A stretch of DNA of 64,000 bases from Paludibacteraceae bacterium (GCA_017443145.1 JAFSPA010000006.1:390193-454192), one strand, 5' to 3'. Positions 32,037 through 41,660 are shown, numbered from the stretch's first letter. Numbers and translations: made by a program. Notes: a model not told the origin generated them from the sequence alone.

Positions 32037-33191
32037 ATGCTATTTAGAGACATCATAGGTCAGGAACGCGCGAAGCAACAGTTGCGCTCTGCGGTTCAGG
32101 AAGGCCTGATTCCTCATGCCCAGTTATTCGTTGGTCCGGAGGGAGTGGGTAAACTGCAGTTGGCCGTTGCGTATGCACAGTATCTCGCTTGTCCGAACCG
32201 GACGACAGAGGATGCGTGCGGGGTGTGCCCAACGTGCTTGCAGTACGCTAAGTTGCAGCACCCAGATCTGCACTTCGCTTTTCCGATTGTGAAGACGGAC
32301 ACAGGTGATGTTTGTGACGATTTCATCGATACTTTCAGGGAGCTGATACTGACCAAAGGGTACTTCGATTTGGATGATTGGTACAGCGCGTTAGGTGTGG
32401 AGACAAAGCAGGGGATGATTTACGAGAAAGAGAGTTCGGAGATACTGCGCAAGCTCAGCCTAAAGTCTTTCGGCGACGGATACAAGGTAATGATAATCTG
32501 GCAGCCGCAGAAGATGAATATCACCTGCGCGAACAAGCTGCTGAAGATATTAGAAGAGCCGCCACAAAAGACGGTGTTCCTATTGGTGACGGAGCAGCCG
32601 GACCAACTGCTATCAACGATACTGAGCCGTGTTCAGCAAGTGCGCCTGTCGGGTCTGACGGAGCAAGAGATAGCGAGCGGTTTGCAGGCGAAAGGTTACG
32701 GCGTTCAACACGCGCTCGATTGGGCGCATATAGCCGGCGGCAGTTACTTGGCAGCACTCAAGTTAGCGGATGAAAGCAGCGCGAACAAGCGCTATCTGGA
32801 CGATTTTATCGCACTTATGCGCGATGCGTACACGATAGGTCATATTAAGAATGCAGCCAAGAAGGCGGAGTCGCTGAGTCGGATACGGAAATGGAGTCTG
32901 GACATCGCGGACACGAAAGTGGGTCGCGAGCGGCAGAAAGCGTTCCTGCAATATGCGCAGCGGCAAGTGCGCGAGAACTATATCTACAACCTGCAACACC
33001 CCGAACTGAACTATCAGACGACGGACGAGCGCACTTTCTCCGAGAACTTCGCGCCGTATATCAACGAGGGAAATGTGGAGCAGATAATGAATGAATTGGA
33101 CAAAGCAGAACGGCAAATAGGTCAGAACGGAAACGCGAAGATCATATTCTTTGATCTGTGTTTACAGTTTATCGTTTTGCTCAAACGATAA
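32037..33191 (+). CDS. holB: DNA polymerase III subunit delta'
   Basis: A 384-residue clamp-loader subunit with an N-terminal AAA+ fold: FRDIIGQERAKQQLRSAV, then VGPEGVGKLQLA, a P-loop in which the usual Ser/Thr after GK is Leu, as expected for the ATP-inactive delta'. Next come a four-cysteine zinc module (CPNRTTEDACGVCPTC) and ILEEPPQKTVFLLVTEQPDQLLSTILSR. Delta' is part of the pentameric loader that opens the sliding clamp. It heads a rightward run holB-ricT-gldH-trmB-mrp-MATE. The gap to ricT is filled by an 8-base periodic repeat. Confidence 0.94.
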   Translation: MLFRDIIGQERAKQQLRSAVQEGLIPHAQLFVGPEGVGKLQLAVAYAQYLACPNRTTEDACGVCPTCLQYAKLQHPDLHFAFPIVKTDTGDVCDDFIDTFRELILTKGYFDLDDWYSALGVETKQGMIYEKESSEILRKLSLKSFGDGYKVMIIWQPQKMNITCANKLLKILEEPPQKTVFLLVTEQPDQLLSTILSRVQQVRLSGLTEQEIASGLQAKGYGVQHALDWAHIAGGSYLAALKLADESSANKRYLDDFIALMRDAYTIGHIKNAAKKAESLSRIRKWSLDIADTKVGRERQKAFLQYAQRQVRENYIYNLQHPELNYQTTDERTFSENFAPYINEGNVEQIMNELDKAERQIGQNGNAKIIFFDLCLQFIVLLKR

Positions 33192-33193
33192 AC

Positions 33194-33233
33194 GTTAAAG
33201 TGTTAAATTGTTAAGTTGTTAAATCGTTATATG
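33194..33233. repeat. 8-base periodic array filling the holB-ricT junction
   Basis: GTTAAAGT, GTTAAATT, GTTAAGTT, GTTAAATC, GTTATATG run from just after the holB stop (33189-33191) to the ricT start codon (33231-33233). Confidence 0.85.
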
Positions 33234-34217
33234 AAAAACAAATTTACCTTAAATAGTGAAGCCTGTGAGTTTACTCCGAAAGCATGCTGTCGGAACTCAG
33301 CACATATGTTGCCGGTGACGGACTGGCTGTCGGATTTACCCGGTGAAATCGAGGAAAATGACCTGGTAGAGGTGCAATTCAAGAACACCCGCAAAGTATT
33401 CTTCCGCAACATTAATCACCTGCCATTAGAGAAGGGCGTGAGCGTGATTGTGGAAGCCAATCCGGGATACGACTTAGGCGAAGTGGTGCTGACGGGTCGG
33501 TTGGTACATCTGCAGATGAAGAAGAACCGTATCGACCTTGAGCGGTACGAGATACGTAACGTCCTGCGTCTGGCGGAACAGGCAGACCACGACAAAGCGG
33601 CTGTTGCCCACGCGAAAGAGCAAGAGACGATGATTAAAGCGCGCCAACTGGCTAAGTTGCTCGGTCTGGAGATGAAGATAGGCGATGTGGAGTATCAGGG
33701 TGACGGCACGAAGGCGATCTTCTACTATATCGCAGACGGACGGGTCGATTTCCGCCAACTGATTAAGCTGTACGCCGAGGCTTTCCGGGTACGTATTGAG
33801 ATGAAACAGATCGGAGCGCGTCAGGAAGCAGGACGAATAGGCGGCACAGGTCCTTGCGGACGGGAATTATGCTGCTCGACGTGGATGACGAACTTCACGT
33901 CTGTGGGTACCGGTGCGGCGCGACTACAACATATTTCGCCTAATCCGCAGAAGTTAGCGGGCCAGTGTGCTAAACTCAAGTGCTGCCTCAATTACGAGGT
34001 GCCTATCTACGAGGATGCACTGCGTCGCGGCGAGACGATTGGTACGCCTGTGACCGAAGAGGAAGTGCCGGATTTAGGCTTTAAGAACGATGTGGGACAA
34101 GGCGATTTGAACCGCTTTGACCGCAAGGGTAATCATCGTAACGACCGACGCAACGACCGTCGCAATGATAGAAACAGAAACCATGACCACCAGAAACCTA
34201 CTGATAATCGCCATTAG
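33231..34217 (+). CDS. ricT: RicT/YaaT-like PSP1-domain protein
   Basis: A 328-residue protein from the ATG at 33231. The central-to-C-terminal PSP1 region carries the conserved cysteine sets GPCGRELCCSTW and GQCAKLKCCLNYE, which in RicT bind an iron-sulfur cluster; in Bacillus RicT works with RicA and RicF in RNA processing and development. The C-terminus is a basic, Asn/Arg/Asp-repetitive tail. The gene sits between holB and gldH, the usual Bacteroidota order. Function in Bacteroidota is not established. The frame also allows an upstream TTG at 33216, which is less likely. Confidence 0.9.
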   Translation: MKNKFTLNSEACEFTPKACCRNSAHMLPVTDWLSDLPGEIEENDLVEVQFKNTRKVFFRNINHLPLEKGVSVIVEANPGYDLGEVVLTGRLVHLQMKKNRIDLERYEIRNVLRLAEQADHDKAAVAHAKEQETMIKARQLAKLLGLEMKIGDVEYQGDGTKAIFYYIADGRVDFRQLIKLYAEAFRVRIEMKQIGARQEAGRIGGTGPCGRELCCSTWMTNFTSVGTGAARLQHISPNPQKLAGQCAKLKCCLNYEVPIYEDALRRGETIGTPVTEEEVPDLGFKNDVGQGDLNRFDRKGNHRNDRRNDRRNDRNRNHDHQKPTDNRH

Positions 34218-34641
34218 TCTTGCGCTGTGTAGCTGCGGCGCGAAGACGATGTACTCGGACTTCCAATCGGTGCCGATGAGGGGCTGGCAGGAGGACTCGG
34301 TTCTGACGTACGCTATTGATGTGGACGACACGGTGAATGCGTACAACGTAGTACTATGTGTGAGACATACGGAGAGTTATCCGTATCAGAACATGTGGCT
34401 GTTCTGCGGTTTTGGTAAGGACACTATCGCGCATGACACGGTTGAGTTTTTTCTGGCTGATGACCGCGGCCGATGGCTCGGCAACGGAAGAAACAAATGG
34501 GTCGAGATGCCTGTACTATACGAGCAGAACTACCATTTTCCTGATACGGGGCAGTATGTTTTCACCATCCAACACGGGATGCGAGACGAGTCGCTACGCG
34601 GTGTGAGTGATGTGGGGGTAATCATCAGACAATCCAAGTAA
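34183..34641 (+). CDS. gldH: GldH-like lipoprotein
   Basis: A 152-residue protein from the ATG at 34183 (in-frame ATGs at 34165 and 34117 give poorer signal sequences). It has a lipoprotein signal peptide with the cysteine in LCSCG, then a single beta-rich domain with the GldH hallmarks YNVVLCVRHTESYPYQNMWLF and a closing IQHGMRDE. GldH was found through gliding-motility mutants of Flavobacterium; the homologue in non-gliding Bacteroidales is thought to support T9SS-dependent secretion. It overlaps the 3' end of ricT in another frame and is followed after one base by trmB. Confidence 0.87.
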   Translation: MTTRNLLIIAISLALCSCGAKTMYSDFQSVPMRGWQEDSVLTYAIDVDDTVNAYNVVLCVRHTESYPYQNMWLFCGFGKDTIAHDTVEFFLADDRGRWLGNGRNKWVEMPVLYEQNYHFPDTGQYVFTIQHGMRDESLRGVSDVGVIIRQSK

Positions 34642-34642
34642 G

Positions 34643-35404
34643 ATGAGCAAAAATAAGTTAAAGAAGTTCGCTGAGATGGAGACATTTCACAATGTGTTCC
34701 AGTGTGCAGCCTGCGAGTTGAACGCCGATAATGCGGTGGTTCAGATGGCAGGTCGATGGCACGAGCGTTACTTCCACAACGATAATCCGATTGTGCTGGA
34801 GTTAGGTTGCGGACGAGGCGAATACACGGTGGGATTGGCAAAACGGTACCCGGAGAAGAACTTCATTGGCGTCGATATCAAAGGTGCTCGGATGTGGGCC
34901 GGCGCGAAACAAGCAGAGCAAGAGGGACTGACGAATGTAGCATTCTTGAGGACGAATATAGAGAATATCATTTCGTTCTTTAGTGCCGATGAAATCGGAG
35001 AAATATGGCTCACGTTCTGCGACCCGCAGATGAAGAAAGCGACGAAGCGCCTGACATCCACATACTTTATGGCGCGGTATCAGCAGATTGTGCGCGATGG
35101 AGGCGTGATACATCTGAAGACCGACAGTCCTTTCCTATATACCTATACGCGCGAGATGGTGCGGATTAACGGGTATAAGGTGCTCGCCGACACAGCGGAT
35201 TTATACGGAACGGATGGCCAGTACGACGACGCTAAAGCGCTGCGCACCCACTACGAGCAACAGTGGCTCGACCGAGGGATGAGTATTAAGTACCTGAGCT
35301 GGGAACTTGCGCACAAAGAGGGGTTTGAGGAACCTGAAATAGAAATAGAAAAAGATAACTACCGTTCTTACGGTCGCAATTATGTATCCACAACAAATCA
35401 TTGA
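34643..35404 (+). CDS. trmB: tRNA (guanine-N7-)-methyltransferase
   Basis: A 253-residue SAM-dependent enzyme that methylates G46 in the tRNA variable loop. It has the SAM motif VLELGCGRGEYT (about residues 52-63), FIGVDIKGARMW, and WLTFCDPQMKKATKRLTS, the Bacteroidota version of the family's DPWPKKRH block. The C-terminal region holds YLSWELAHKEG. It overlaps mrp by 23 bases in another frame, so translation is coupled. Confidence 0.94.
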   Translation: MSKNKLKKFAEMETFHNVFQCAACELNADNAVVQMAGRWHERYFHNDNPIVLELGCGRGEYTVGLAKRYPEKNFIGVDIKGARMWAGAKQAEQEGLTNVAFLRTNIENIISFFSADEIGEIWLTFCDPQMKKATKRLTSTYFMARYQQIVRDGGVIHLKTDSPFLYTYTREMVRINGYKVLADTADLYGTDGQYDDAKALRTHYEQQWLDRGMSIKYLSWELAHKEGFEEPEIEIEKDNYRSYGRNYVSTTNH

Positions 35405-36425
35405 CGCGCTGCGCCACGTGCGCTATCCGGGAACAGGCAAAGACCTGGTGGAGTCCGGGATGTTGGAAGACGATATCCGTATCAGCGGATTGGCGGTGTC
35501 GTTCTCGCTGATTTTCGAGAAAGATAATGACCCGTTTATTCGGTCGGTGATTAAAGCCGCCGAGACAGCGGTGAAGACGTATGTGGATGAGAATGCGGCG
35601 GTAACTATTCACACGAAGTTCTTGAGTCAAAAGACCAAAGTCGAAAGTCAAAAGCTGCCTACGCTTCAGGCGAAACATATTATTGCCATTCACAGCGGAA
35701 AGGGCGGTGTGGGTAAATCCACTATCGCAGCTAACTTAGCGGTAGCGCTCGCCAAACGAGGTTGCAGGGTTGGTCTGTTAGACGCGGATATACACGGTCC
35801 AAGTCAGCCAAAGATGTTCCACACAGAAGACTGCCGTCCGGTTTCGGTACCGGTGGGCGGTCGCGATCTGATAGAACCGATTGAGCAGTACGGAGTGAAG
35901 ATGCTGAGTATCGGTTTCTTTGTGGACCCGACGAATGCCGTCGTATGGCGCGGCGGATTGGCATCAAACGCTATTAAGCAACTGATTGAGGATGCTAACT
36001 GGGGTGAGTTGGACTATTTTCTGATTGATTTACCTCCCGGGACAAGCGATATCCACCTGACGTTAGTGTCGGAGCTGCAACTGACGGGCGCGATCGTCGT
36101 AACGACGCCGCAGCCTGTGGCCTTAGTGGATGCGCGCAAGGGTGTGGATATGTTTCGCAACGAGAAGATTAACGTACCGGTTTTAGGTATTATCGAAAAT
36201 ATGGCGTGGTTTACTCCAGCCGAGCTGCCGGAGAATAAGTACTATATCTTCGGAAAGGACGGCGGTAAGCAGCTCGCCGAAGAATTGGGAGTGCCGCTGT
36301 TGGGACAGATTCCGCTGGTACAGTCGGTGCGCGAGGCCGGCGATAACGGCATGCCTATTGCGCTGCAAGACGGGCATCCGGCGGCAAGTATCTTTGCTGA
36401 AATAGCAAAGATGGTTGAATGTTGA
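35382..36425 (+). CDS. mrp: Mrp/ApbC-family iron-sulfur cluster carrier ATPase
   Basis: A 347-residue protein: an N-terminal MIP18/DUF59-like domain (about 1-85), a short linker, then a ParA/MinD-type P-loop ATPase (about 97-347) with the deviant Walker A SGKGGVGKST, LLDADIHGPSQP and DYFLIDLPPGTSDIHLT. Mrp proteins carry Fe-S clusters to target proteins. The CxxC found in many homologues after the ENMAWF segment is absent. The linker is encoded by a 7-base DNA repeat (35625-35652). The stop lies inside another heptamer array that leads into the MATE gene. Confidence 0.93.
   Translation: MYPQQIIDALRHVRYPGTGKDLVESGMLEDDIRISGLAVSFSLIFEKDNDPFIRSVIKAAETAVKTYVDENAAVTIHTKFLSQKTKVESQKLPTLQAKHIIAIHSGKGGVGKSTIAANLAVALAKRGCRVGLLDADIHGPSQPKMFHTEDCRPVSVPVGGRDLIEPIEQYGVKMLSIGFFVDPTNAVVWRGGLASNAIKQLIEDANWGELDYFLIDLPPGTSDIHLTLVSELQLTGAIVVTTPQPVALVDARKGVDMFRNEKINVPVLGIIENMAWFTPAELPENKYYIFGKDGGKQLAEELGVPLLGQIPLVQSVREAGDNGMPIALQDGHPAASIFAEIAKMVEC
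35625..35652. repeat. heptamer DNA array inside mrp
   Basis: AGTCAAA, AGACCAA, AGTCGAA, AGTCAAA encode the linker between the two domains of Mrp. The period is seven bases, so the reading frame shifts from unit to unit. Confidence 0.8.
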
Positions 36426-36450
36426 ATGTTGAATGTTTAATGTTTAGATG
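36415..36450. repeat. heptamer array bridging mrp and the MATE gene
   Basis: TTGAATG three times, TTTAATG, TTTAGATG. The array contains the mrp stop codon and ends exactly with the start codon of the MATE gene. Confidence 0.85.
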
Positions 36451-37785
36451 AGTCAGACGACGGAACTCGGCACAGCGCCGATACATAAACTACTATTCAA
36501 GTACGCGATGCCAGCCATCATAGCGATGACGGCCACGTCGCTGTACAATATTGTGGATAGTATTTATATCGGTCACGGTTGCGGTGCGCTGGCGCTGGGA
36601 GCACTGACGGTTGCGAAACCGTTTATGGATATCTGCGCGGCGTTCGGCAGTTTAGTGGGTGTAGGTGCTTCGTCGCTGTTGGCCATCTATCTGGGCGAGA
36701 AAGACTACGACCGAGCAAACAGGGTGTTGGGTAATGTAATAGTCATGAATGTGATTCTGTCGGCACTGGTGATGGCGGTGGGACTGATATGGCTTGACCC
36801 TATTCTGTTAGCTTTCGGCGCGAGTGAAGAAACGCTTGGTTATGCGCACGATTATATGGAGATTATCCTGTACGGCAATATCCTGACGCATATATACTTC
36901 GGCCTTAATTCCCTACTCCGCTCGGCAGGTCATCCGCGGTTCTCGATGACGGCGACTATTGTGGCGGTGGTGGTGAATATCATCCTTGACCCGCTGTTCA
37001 TTTTCGGTATGGAAATGGGTGTTCGCGGTGCGGCACTGGCCACGGTGATATCGCAAGCGGTGGCCGTCGTTTGGCAGCTCACCAAATTTATGGATAAGAA
37101 CGAATTAGTTCGATTTCATCGGGGAATTTGGCGACTTAACCGGCACATCACCAGCCGTGCTTTGGCGATTGGTATGTCGCCGTTCCTATATAATATCGCG
37201 CATTGTTTTGTGGTAATCATCATCAATAACCAGCTGAAAAATTTCGGTGGTGATATGTCGATTGCATCGTACGGAGTGATTAACCGTCTGACGTTTGTGT
37301 TTGCGATGATGGTAATGGGTCTGAACCAAGGTATGCAACCGATAGCGGGTTATAACTACGGCGCTAAGCAGTATGACCGCGTGCTGCAATCGTTCTACCT
37401 GACTTGTGCCTACGCGACGGGAGTGATGGGTATTGTGTTTGTGCTGGGCGAGTTCTGTCCGGAGGTGGTGACGAAGATGTTCACACACGACCCGGTACTG
37501 ATAGCGCAGACGATTAAGCCGATGCGAATCATATGCTCGACGATGCTGATTATCGGATTCCAGATGGTAGCGGGAAACTTATTTACCTCGATTGGCAAGG
37601 CAGGTCGTTCGATTTTCCTGAGTCTGACGCGACAAGTGATTTATCTCATACCGCTGACACTGCTGCTGCCGATGTTGTTTGCGGATCCGTTGGATGGTGT
37701 GTGGTGGGCCATTCCGGTAAGCGATGCGCTGGCAGCTGTCACTGCCATTATCGTACTTACAACTGCCCGGCTTCGACAAGAGTGA
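36448..37785 (+). CDS. MATE-family efflux transporter
   Basis: A 445-residue inner-membrane protein with about 12 hydrophobic helices in two related halves. Family-like blocks include YNIVDSIYIGHGCG near the N-terminus, LGEKDYDRANRVLGN, LRSAGHPRFSMTATIVAVVVN and, in the second half, LNQGMQPIAGYNYGA. MATE proteins export organic cations and drugs in exchange for Na+ or H+. The substrate is not predictable. It is the last gene of the holB run and converges with the DUF4294 gene, overlapping it by 29 bases. Confidence 0.93.
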   Translation: MSQTTELGTAPIHKLLFKYAMPAIIAMTATSLYNIVDSIYIGHGCGALALGALTVAKPFMDICAAFGSLVGVGASSLLAIYLGEKDYDRANRVLGNVIVMNVILSALVMAVGLIWLDPILLAFGASEETLGYAHDYMEIILYGNILTHIYFGLNSLLRSAGHPRFSMTATIVAVVVNIILDPLFIFGMEMGVRGAALATVISQAVAVVWQLTKFMDKNELVRFHRGIWRLNRHITSRALAIGMSPFLYNIAHCFVVIIINNQLKNFGGDMSIASYGVINRLTFVFAMMVMGLNQGMQPIAGYNYGAKQYDRVLQSFYLTCAYATGVMGIVFVLGEFCPEVVTKMFTHDPVLIAQTIKPMRIICSTMLIIGFQMVAGNLFTSIGKAGRSIFLSLTRQVIYLIPLTLLLPMLFADPLDGVWWAIPVSDALAAVTAIIVLTTARLRQE

Positions 37786-38338
37786 TGACGCGCTCGACAA
37801 TCCGGTCCTTATCGGAGGCATCGTACTCTTCCTTGAGATCGTTCTTAAAGAGTTTAGCAATGAACTGCCAGAAATCGGCAGAGGCTTTGCCCTTGTACTT
37901 GCGGATTAGTTCGTAACTGGTTTTGTTGGTCTCCCTATCCATAAGGAGCATGAGCATGCGGCCCTGTGAGGAGTACATATTTCGGAAGTCTTTCTCGTAT
38001 TTCTTGAAGAGATAGCGCTCGTACTGCCTCCACCACTGGCGGCGTTCTTTGTCGGTTGGCAGCTTCGCCAGTTCGGCATCGGCCTGCGCCATATCGGCCG
38101 TGATGAGTTTGGCGTAAGGCAGTGTCTTGCGCACGTCGCGAACTGTCTTCCAGTAGAACTTCTCCTGTTTCTTGTTTTTGAACTGCAGCGGCGGGAAGAC
38201 ATAGACGTCGTGCAAGAAAGCAAGGTACATCGTGTCCTGGCCATTGACATAGAGCATCAATGAATCCAGATGTTGATTGGCAGCGAGTATATTACTACCC
38301 ACTGCCAACATCAGTACTATGTACAGCAGCTTCTTCAT
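37757..38338 (-). CDS. DUF4294-family exported protein
   Basis: A 193-residue protein with an N-terminal signal peptide (about 1-19, KLLYIVLMLAVGSNILA) and a basic domain with the DUF4294 pattern: YVFPPLQFKNKKQEKFYWKTVRDVRKTLPYAKL, then WRQYERYLFKKYEKDFRNM. DUF4294 is confined to Bacteroidota and its role is unknown. The gene is last in the leftward panC-pdxB-proS run, 39 bases after proS, and its 3' end overlaps that of the MATE gene. Confidence 0.88.
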   Translation of the reverse strand: MKKLLYIVLMLAVGSNILAANQHLDSLMLYVNGQDTMYLAFLHDVYVFPPLQFKNKKQEKFYWKTVRDVRKTLPYAKLITADMAQADAELAKLPTDKERRQWWRQYERYLFKKYEKDFRNMYSSQGRMLMLLMDRETNKTSYELIRKYKGKASADFWQFIAKLFKNDLKEEYDASDKDRIVERVITLVEAGQL

Positions 38339-38377
38339 CGTTTTTATAACTGCCTATACAAAAGTTATGCCAAACCG

Positions 38378-39868
38378 TTAATAGGCGATAGCAAAGACGA
38401 CTCGTCCTGCGGACGGTTTGCCGGTGACCATACAAGTTCCGGGCTCGTTCTTATGTCCGGGCAGGTCCTCCAACGGGATACAACGGATGGTCGCCTTGGT
38501 CTCCTCCTTAATACGCTCTTCGGTCTCGGGTGTTCCATCCCAGTGGCAGAGTAAGAAACCGCCCTTCTTAATCTCCTCTTTGAACTCGTCGTAGGAGTTG
38601 ACCTCGCGTGTCTGAGCGATACGGAAGTCGAGGGCTTTCTGGTAGCAGTTACGTTGTATCTCTTCGAGCAAGGATTGCACTTTTTGCTCGATTCCATCGA
38701 TAGAAATAGTCTCTTTGGTGAGGGTGTCGCGGCGGGCGATTTCGATAGTACCATTCTCCAAATCGCGTCCGCCGACAGCCAGACGAACCGGCACACCCTT
38801 GAGCTCGTAGTCAGCGAACTTATAGCCCGGGGTGTACTTATCGGAGGTATTGACTTGAACACGGATACCGAGCTGCTTGAGATTATCGGCAATGGGGTTG
38901 AGTTTCGCCATAATCGCGTCGAGTTGCTCCTGAGTCTTGAAGATTGGTACAATAGCCACTTGGATAGGAGCGAGGTGCGGCGGCAGGACGAGTCCGTTAT
39001 CGTCGGAGTGAGTCATGATGAGCGCACCCATCAGTCGGGTCGAAACTCCCCACGATGTTGCCCAGACATATTCGTACTTATTCTCGTTGGAGAGGAATTG
39101 TACGTCGAAGGACTTAGCGAAGTTCTGTCCGAGGAAGTGCGATGTACCGGCTTGCAGAGCTTTACCGTCCTGCATCATCGCTTCGATACAGTAGGTATTG
39201 AGTGCGCCGGCGAAGCGCTCGTTCGGCGATTTGACGCCCTTGACGACGGGAATAGCCATAACGTTCTCTGCAAAGTCGGCATAGACGTCAAGCATCGTTC
39301 GAGCGTAGTCTTCGGCTTCCTCTTTGGTAGCGTGTGCCGTGTGACCCTCTTGCCAAAGGAACTCAGCCGTACGGAGGAAGAGGCGGGTGCGCATTTCCCA
39401 ACGCATGACGTTACACCACTGGTTGCAGAGGATAGGCAGGTCGCGGTAAGAGGATATCCAGTTCTTGTAAGTGGACCAGATGATGGTCTCAGATGTAGGA
39501 CGGATAATAAGTTCTTCCTCGAGCTTGGCATCGGGATCAACGATGACACCCTTACCCTCAGGATCGTTCTTGAGACGGTGGTGCGTTACGACAGCGCACT
39601 CTTTCGCGAAACCCTCTACGTGCTCTGCCTCGCGGCTAAGGAACGATTTCGGAATAAGAAGCGGGAAGTAAGCGTTCTTAACACCTTTCTCTTTGAAACG
39701 ACGGTCGAGCTCGGCTTGGATGGTCTCCCAGATGGCATAGCCATAAGGTTTGATAACCATACAACCGCGAACGGCCGACTGTTCAGCGAGATCTGCTTTA
39801 ACTACTAATTCGTTGTACCACTTGGAGTAATCCTCGGAACGTGGTGTAAGTTTTTGAAAATTTGCCAT
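38378..39868 (-). CDS. proS: prolyl-tRNA synthetase, short (archaeal/eukaryote-like) form
   Basis: A 496-residue class II synthetase of the form without the editing insertion: [35 protein letters not shown], the motif 2 region [34 protein letters not shown], and motif 3 around [23 protein letters not shown] leading into the anticodon-binding domain. The C-terminus ends in the usual aromatic residue (AIAY). It charges tRNA-Pro. It is encoded directly after pdxB with one base shared between stop and start. Confidence 0.97.
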   Translation of the reverse strand: MANFQKLTPRSEDYSKWYNELVVKADLAEQSAVRGCMVIKPYGYAIWETIQAELDRRFKEKGVKNAYFPLLIPKSFLSREAEHVEGFAKECAVVTHHRLKNDPEGKGVIVDPDAKLEEELIIRPTSETIIWSTYKNWISSYRDLPILCNQWCNVMRWEMRTRLFLRTAEFLWQEGHTAHATKEEAEDYARTMLDVYADFAENVMAIPVVKGVKSPNERFAGALNTYCIEAMMQDGKALQAGTSHFLGQNFAKSFDVQFLSNENKYEYVWATSWGVSTRLMGALIMTHSDDNGLVLPPHLAPIQVAIVPIFKTQEQLDAIMAKLNPIADNLKQLGIRVQVNTSDKYTPGYKFADYELKGVPVRLAVGGRDLENGTIEIARRDTLTKETISIDGIEQKVQSLLEEIQRNCYQKALDFRIAQTREVNSYDEFKEEIKKGGFLLCHWDGTPETEERIKEETKATIRCIPLEDLPGHKNEPGTCMVTGKPSAGRVVFAIAY

Positions 39869-40809
39869 TATCTTAGTTTGTATTGTTTACGTAATTGTTC
39901 AAATTGTTCGGGGTTCGCTTTGAGCTGCTCGGAGAGGCGTTGTAGCCATCCGGGAGCTGAATCCCCATAATCGGCGTGCAAAGATACAACTTTTTTGTCA
40001 ATTGACAAAATCGGAGTGCGAAAATGTTTCGAAAAAGCGTCTAAACACATCTGTGAAGCATTCAATTTGCCTTGAACGGAGTATCCGGCGATATGAAATG
40101 ATGCTAATTCGGCTTTACGGACAACGTCGGTATTTATATGCGGTTCGCTCTCCCACGTGTCGATGATGAAGGGGTGCGAGGATGCAAGTAATGCTGTTTC
40201 GTCCACCACCCCACCTCGCGCGGCATTGACGATGACGGCATTGGGTTTGCAGCGTTGCAGGAAGTGCTCGTTACAGAGATGATACGTAGGATACGGTCCG
40301 TCTGTTGTGAGCGGCATATGAAAGGTGATAAAATCGCATTTTTGCGCGATTTCATCGATACTTTTGCCGATATTTTTTGGTGGGTCATTGAGGATAAACT
40401 GATACCCTTTGCGCTCAACCATCTTCGCCACGAGTGAACCTACGTGTCCTACTCCGACGATGCCGATAGTGGCGGTTGAGGGCAGGTTGAGATGGCGCAA
40501 GCACTCCTCAATATAATCGCACACCGCCTGCGCGTTACAGCCCGGACAGGAGGTGAAGGCGATATTATGCCGTCGGCAGTAGTCGGTATCTATATGGTCG
40601 TAGCCGATAGTGGCCGTAGCGACGAACTGCACCGACGAGCCGTCTAAGAGCGCAGCATTGACCTTTGTGCGCGTCCGAATAATGAGCGCATCGGCATCGT
40701 GTACGGCTTCAGGCGAGATAGCCTCCGGCTCGAGGGCCACAACAGAGGCAGACGGCGCGAGCGCATCTTGAATAAAAGGAATATATTTATCGACAACAAC
40801 CTTCATCAA
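39868..40809 (-). CDS. pdxB: erythronate-4-phosphate dehydrogenase
   Basis: A 313-residue D-2-hydroxyacid dehydrogenase: lid/substrate part [32 protein letters not shown], Rossmann nucleotide-binding [16 protein letters not shown], and catalytic blocks [14 protein letters not shown] and WESEPHI. PdxB oxidises erythronate-4-phosphate in the DXP-dependent vitamin B6 route. It is somewhat shorter than the usual 340-380 residues, with a reduced C-terminal dimerisation part. It overlaps panC by four bases (ATGA) and proS by one base, so the three are translationally coupled. Confidence 0.9.
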   Translation of the reverse strand: MMKVVVDKYIPFIQDALAPSASVVALEPEAISPEAVHDADALIIRTRTKVNAALLDGSSVQFVATATIGYDHIDTDYCRRHNIAFTSCPGCNAQAVCDYIEECLRHLNLPSTATIGIVGVGHVGSLVAKMVERKGYQFILNDPPKNIGKSIDEIAQKCDFITFHMPLTTDGPYPTYHLCNEHFLQRCKPNAVIVNAARGGVVDETALLASSHPFIIDTWESEPHINTDVVRKAELASFHIAGYSVQGKLNASQMCLDAFSKHFRTPILSIDKKVVSLHADYGDSAPGWLQRLSEQLKANPEQFEQLRKQYKLR

Positions 40810-41660
40810 TACTTGATGTTATCAATGAGTCGAACGGGGCCGCTATAGACGGTTACGCAACCGATAGCGTGTGAGAAGTCAGTAGCCGGGAGAAGTGTTG
40901 TTTGGTCCACTATCTCGTAGTACTCCACCTCAAGGCCGTCGATGGCGTTGATGGTGTCAACAACACGCTGTTCGACTTCCTTAACAGTAGCGTTTTTTGC
41001 CCATTCCATCGAGCTTTTTAGGGTCTTGTATATGTTGGTGGCGAGTTTTTTCTCGGACTCGGACAGACGTTCGTTGCGGCTACTGAGAGCCAAGCCGTCG
41101 GCCTGTCTAACGATGGGGCAGCCGATGATCTGGAGGTCGCTAAATGTGTCCTTGAGGGCAGAACGTTCTACCATTTGGTGAATGATAGCGAGCTGTTGGA
41201 AGTCTTTCTCACCGAAGTATGCTTTAGTGGGTTGTACCAAGTAGAAGAGTCGGCTAACGACTTGCACCACTCCGTTGAAGTGTCCGGGACGCATCTTGCC
41301 TTCCATGACTTTATCGAGTCCGTCGAAGTCGTACTGGAAGGTGGTGTTCATCTCCTGTGCGGTGTACATCTCTTCGGGTGTGGGCGCAAAAACGAAGTGT
41401 GCTCCGATTGATTCGAGGAGTTTGGCATCGCGCTCGAGGTTACGGGGATACTTCTCGAGGTCTTCCTTGTTGTTGAATTGCGTAGGATTGACGAAGACGG
41501 AGACGAAGACGACATCGTTTTCCGCTACCGCGCGTTGAACGAGTGAAGCATGTCCCTGATGAAGCGCACCCATAGTAGGTACCAATCCGATGGTTTTGTG
41601 TTGTCTTTTACAAGCCTCCACCTGTTGGAGGATTTCTTGTTTTGTGGTGATAATTTGCAT
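40806..41660 (-). CDS. panC: pantothenate synthetase
   Basis: A 284-residue HIGH-superfamily enzyme that joins pantoate and beta-alanine using ATP. It has VPTMGALHQGHASLV near the N-terminus, VFVNPTQFNNKEDLEKYPRNLERD, YFGEKDFQQLAIIHQMV and LSSRNERLSESEK (the KMSKS-like region). First gene of the leftward panC-pdxB-proS-DUF4294 run, divergent from the one-domain glycogen synthase gene. Confidence 0.97.
   Translation of the reverse strand: MQIITTKQEILQQVEACKRQHKTIGLVPTMGALHQGHASLVQRAVAENDVVFVSVFVNPTQFNNKEDLEKYPRNLERDAKLLESIGAHFVFAPTPEEMYTAQEMNTTFQYDFDGLDKVMEGKMRPGHFNGVVQVVSRLFYLVQPTKAYFGEKDFQQLAIIHQMVERSALKDTFSDLQIIGCPIVRQADGLALSSRNERLSESEKKLATNIYKTLKSSMEWAKNATVKEVEQRVVDTINAIDGLEVEYYEIVDQTTLLPATDFSHAIGCVTVYSGPVRLIDNIKY

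Noticed and set aside
38654..39808. 384-codon plus-strand open frame antisense to proS
   Set aside because: proS motifs cover the whole region; the antisense translation has no coherent domain or promoter.
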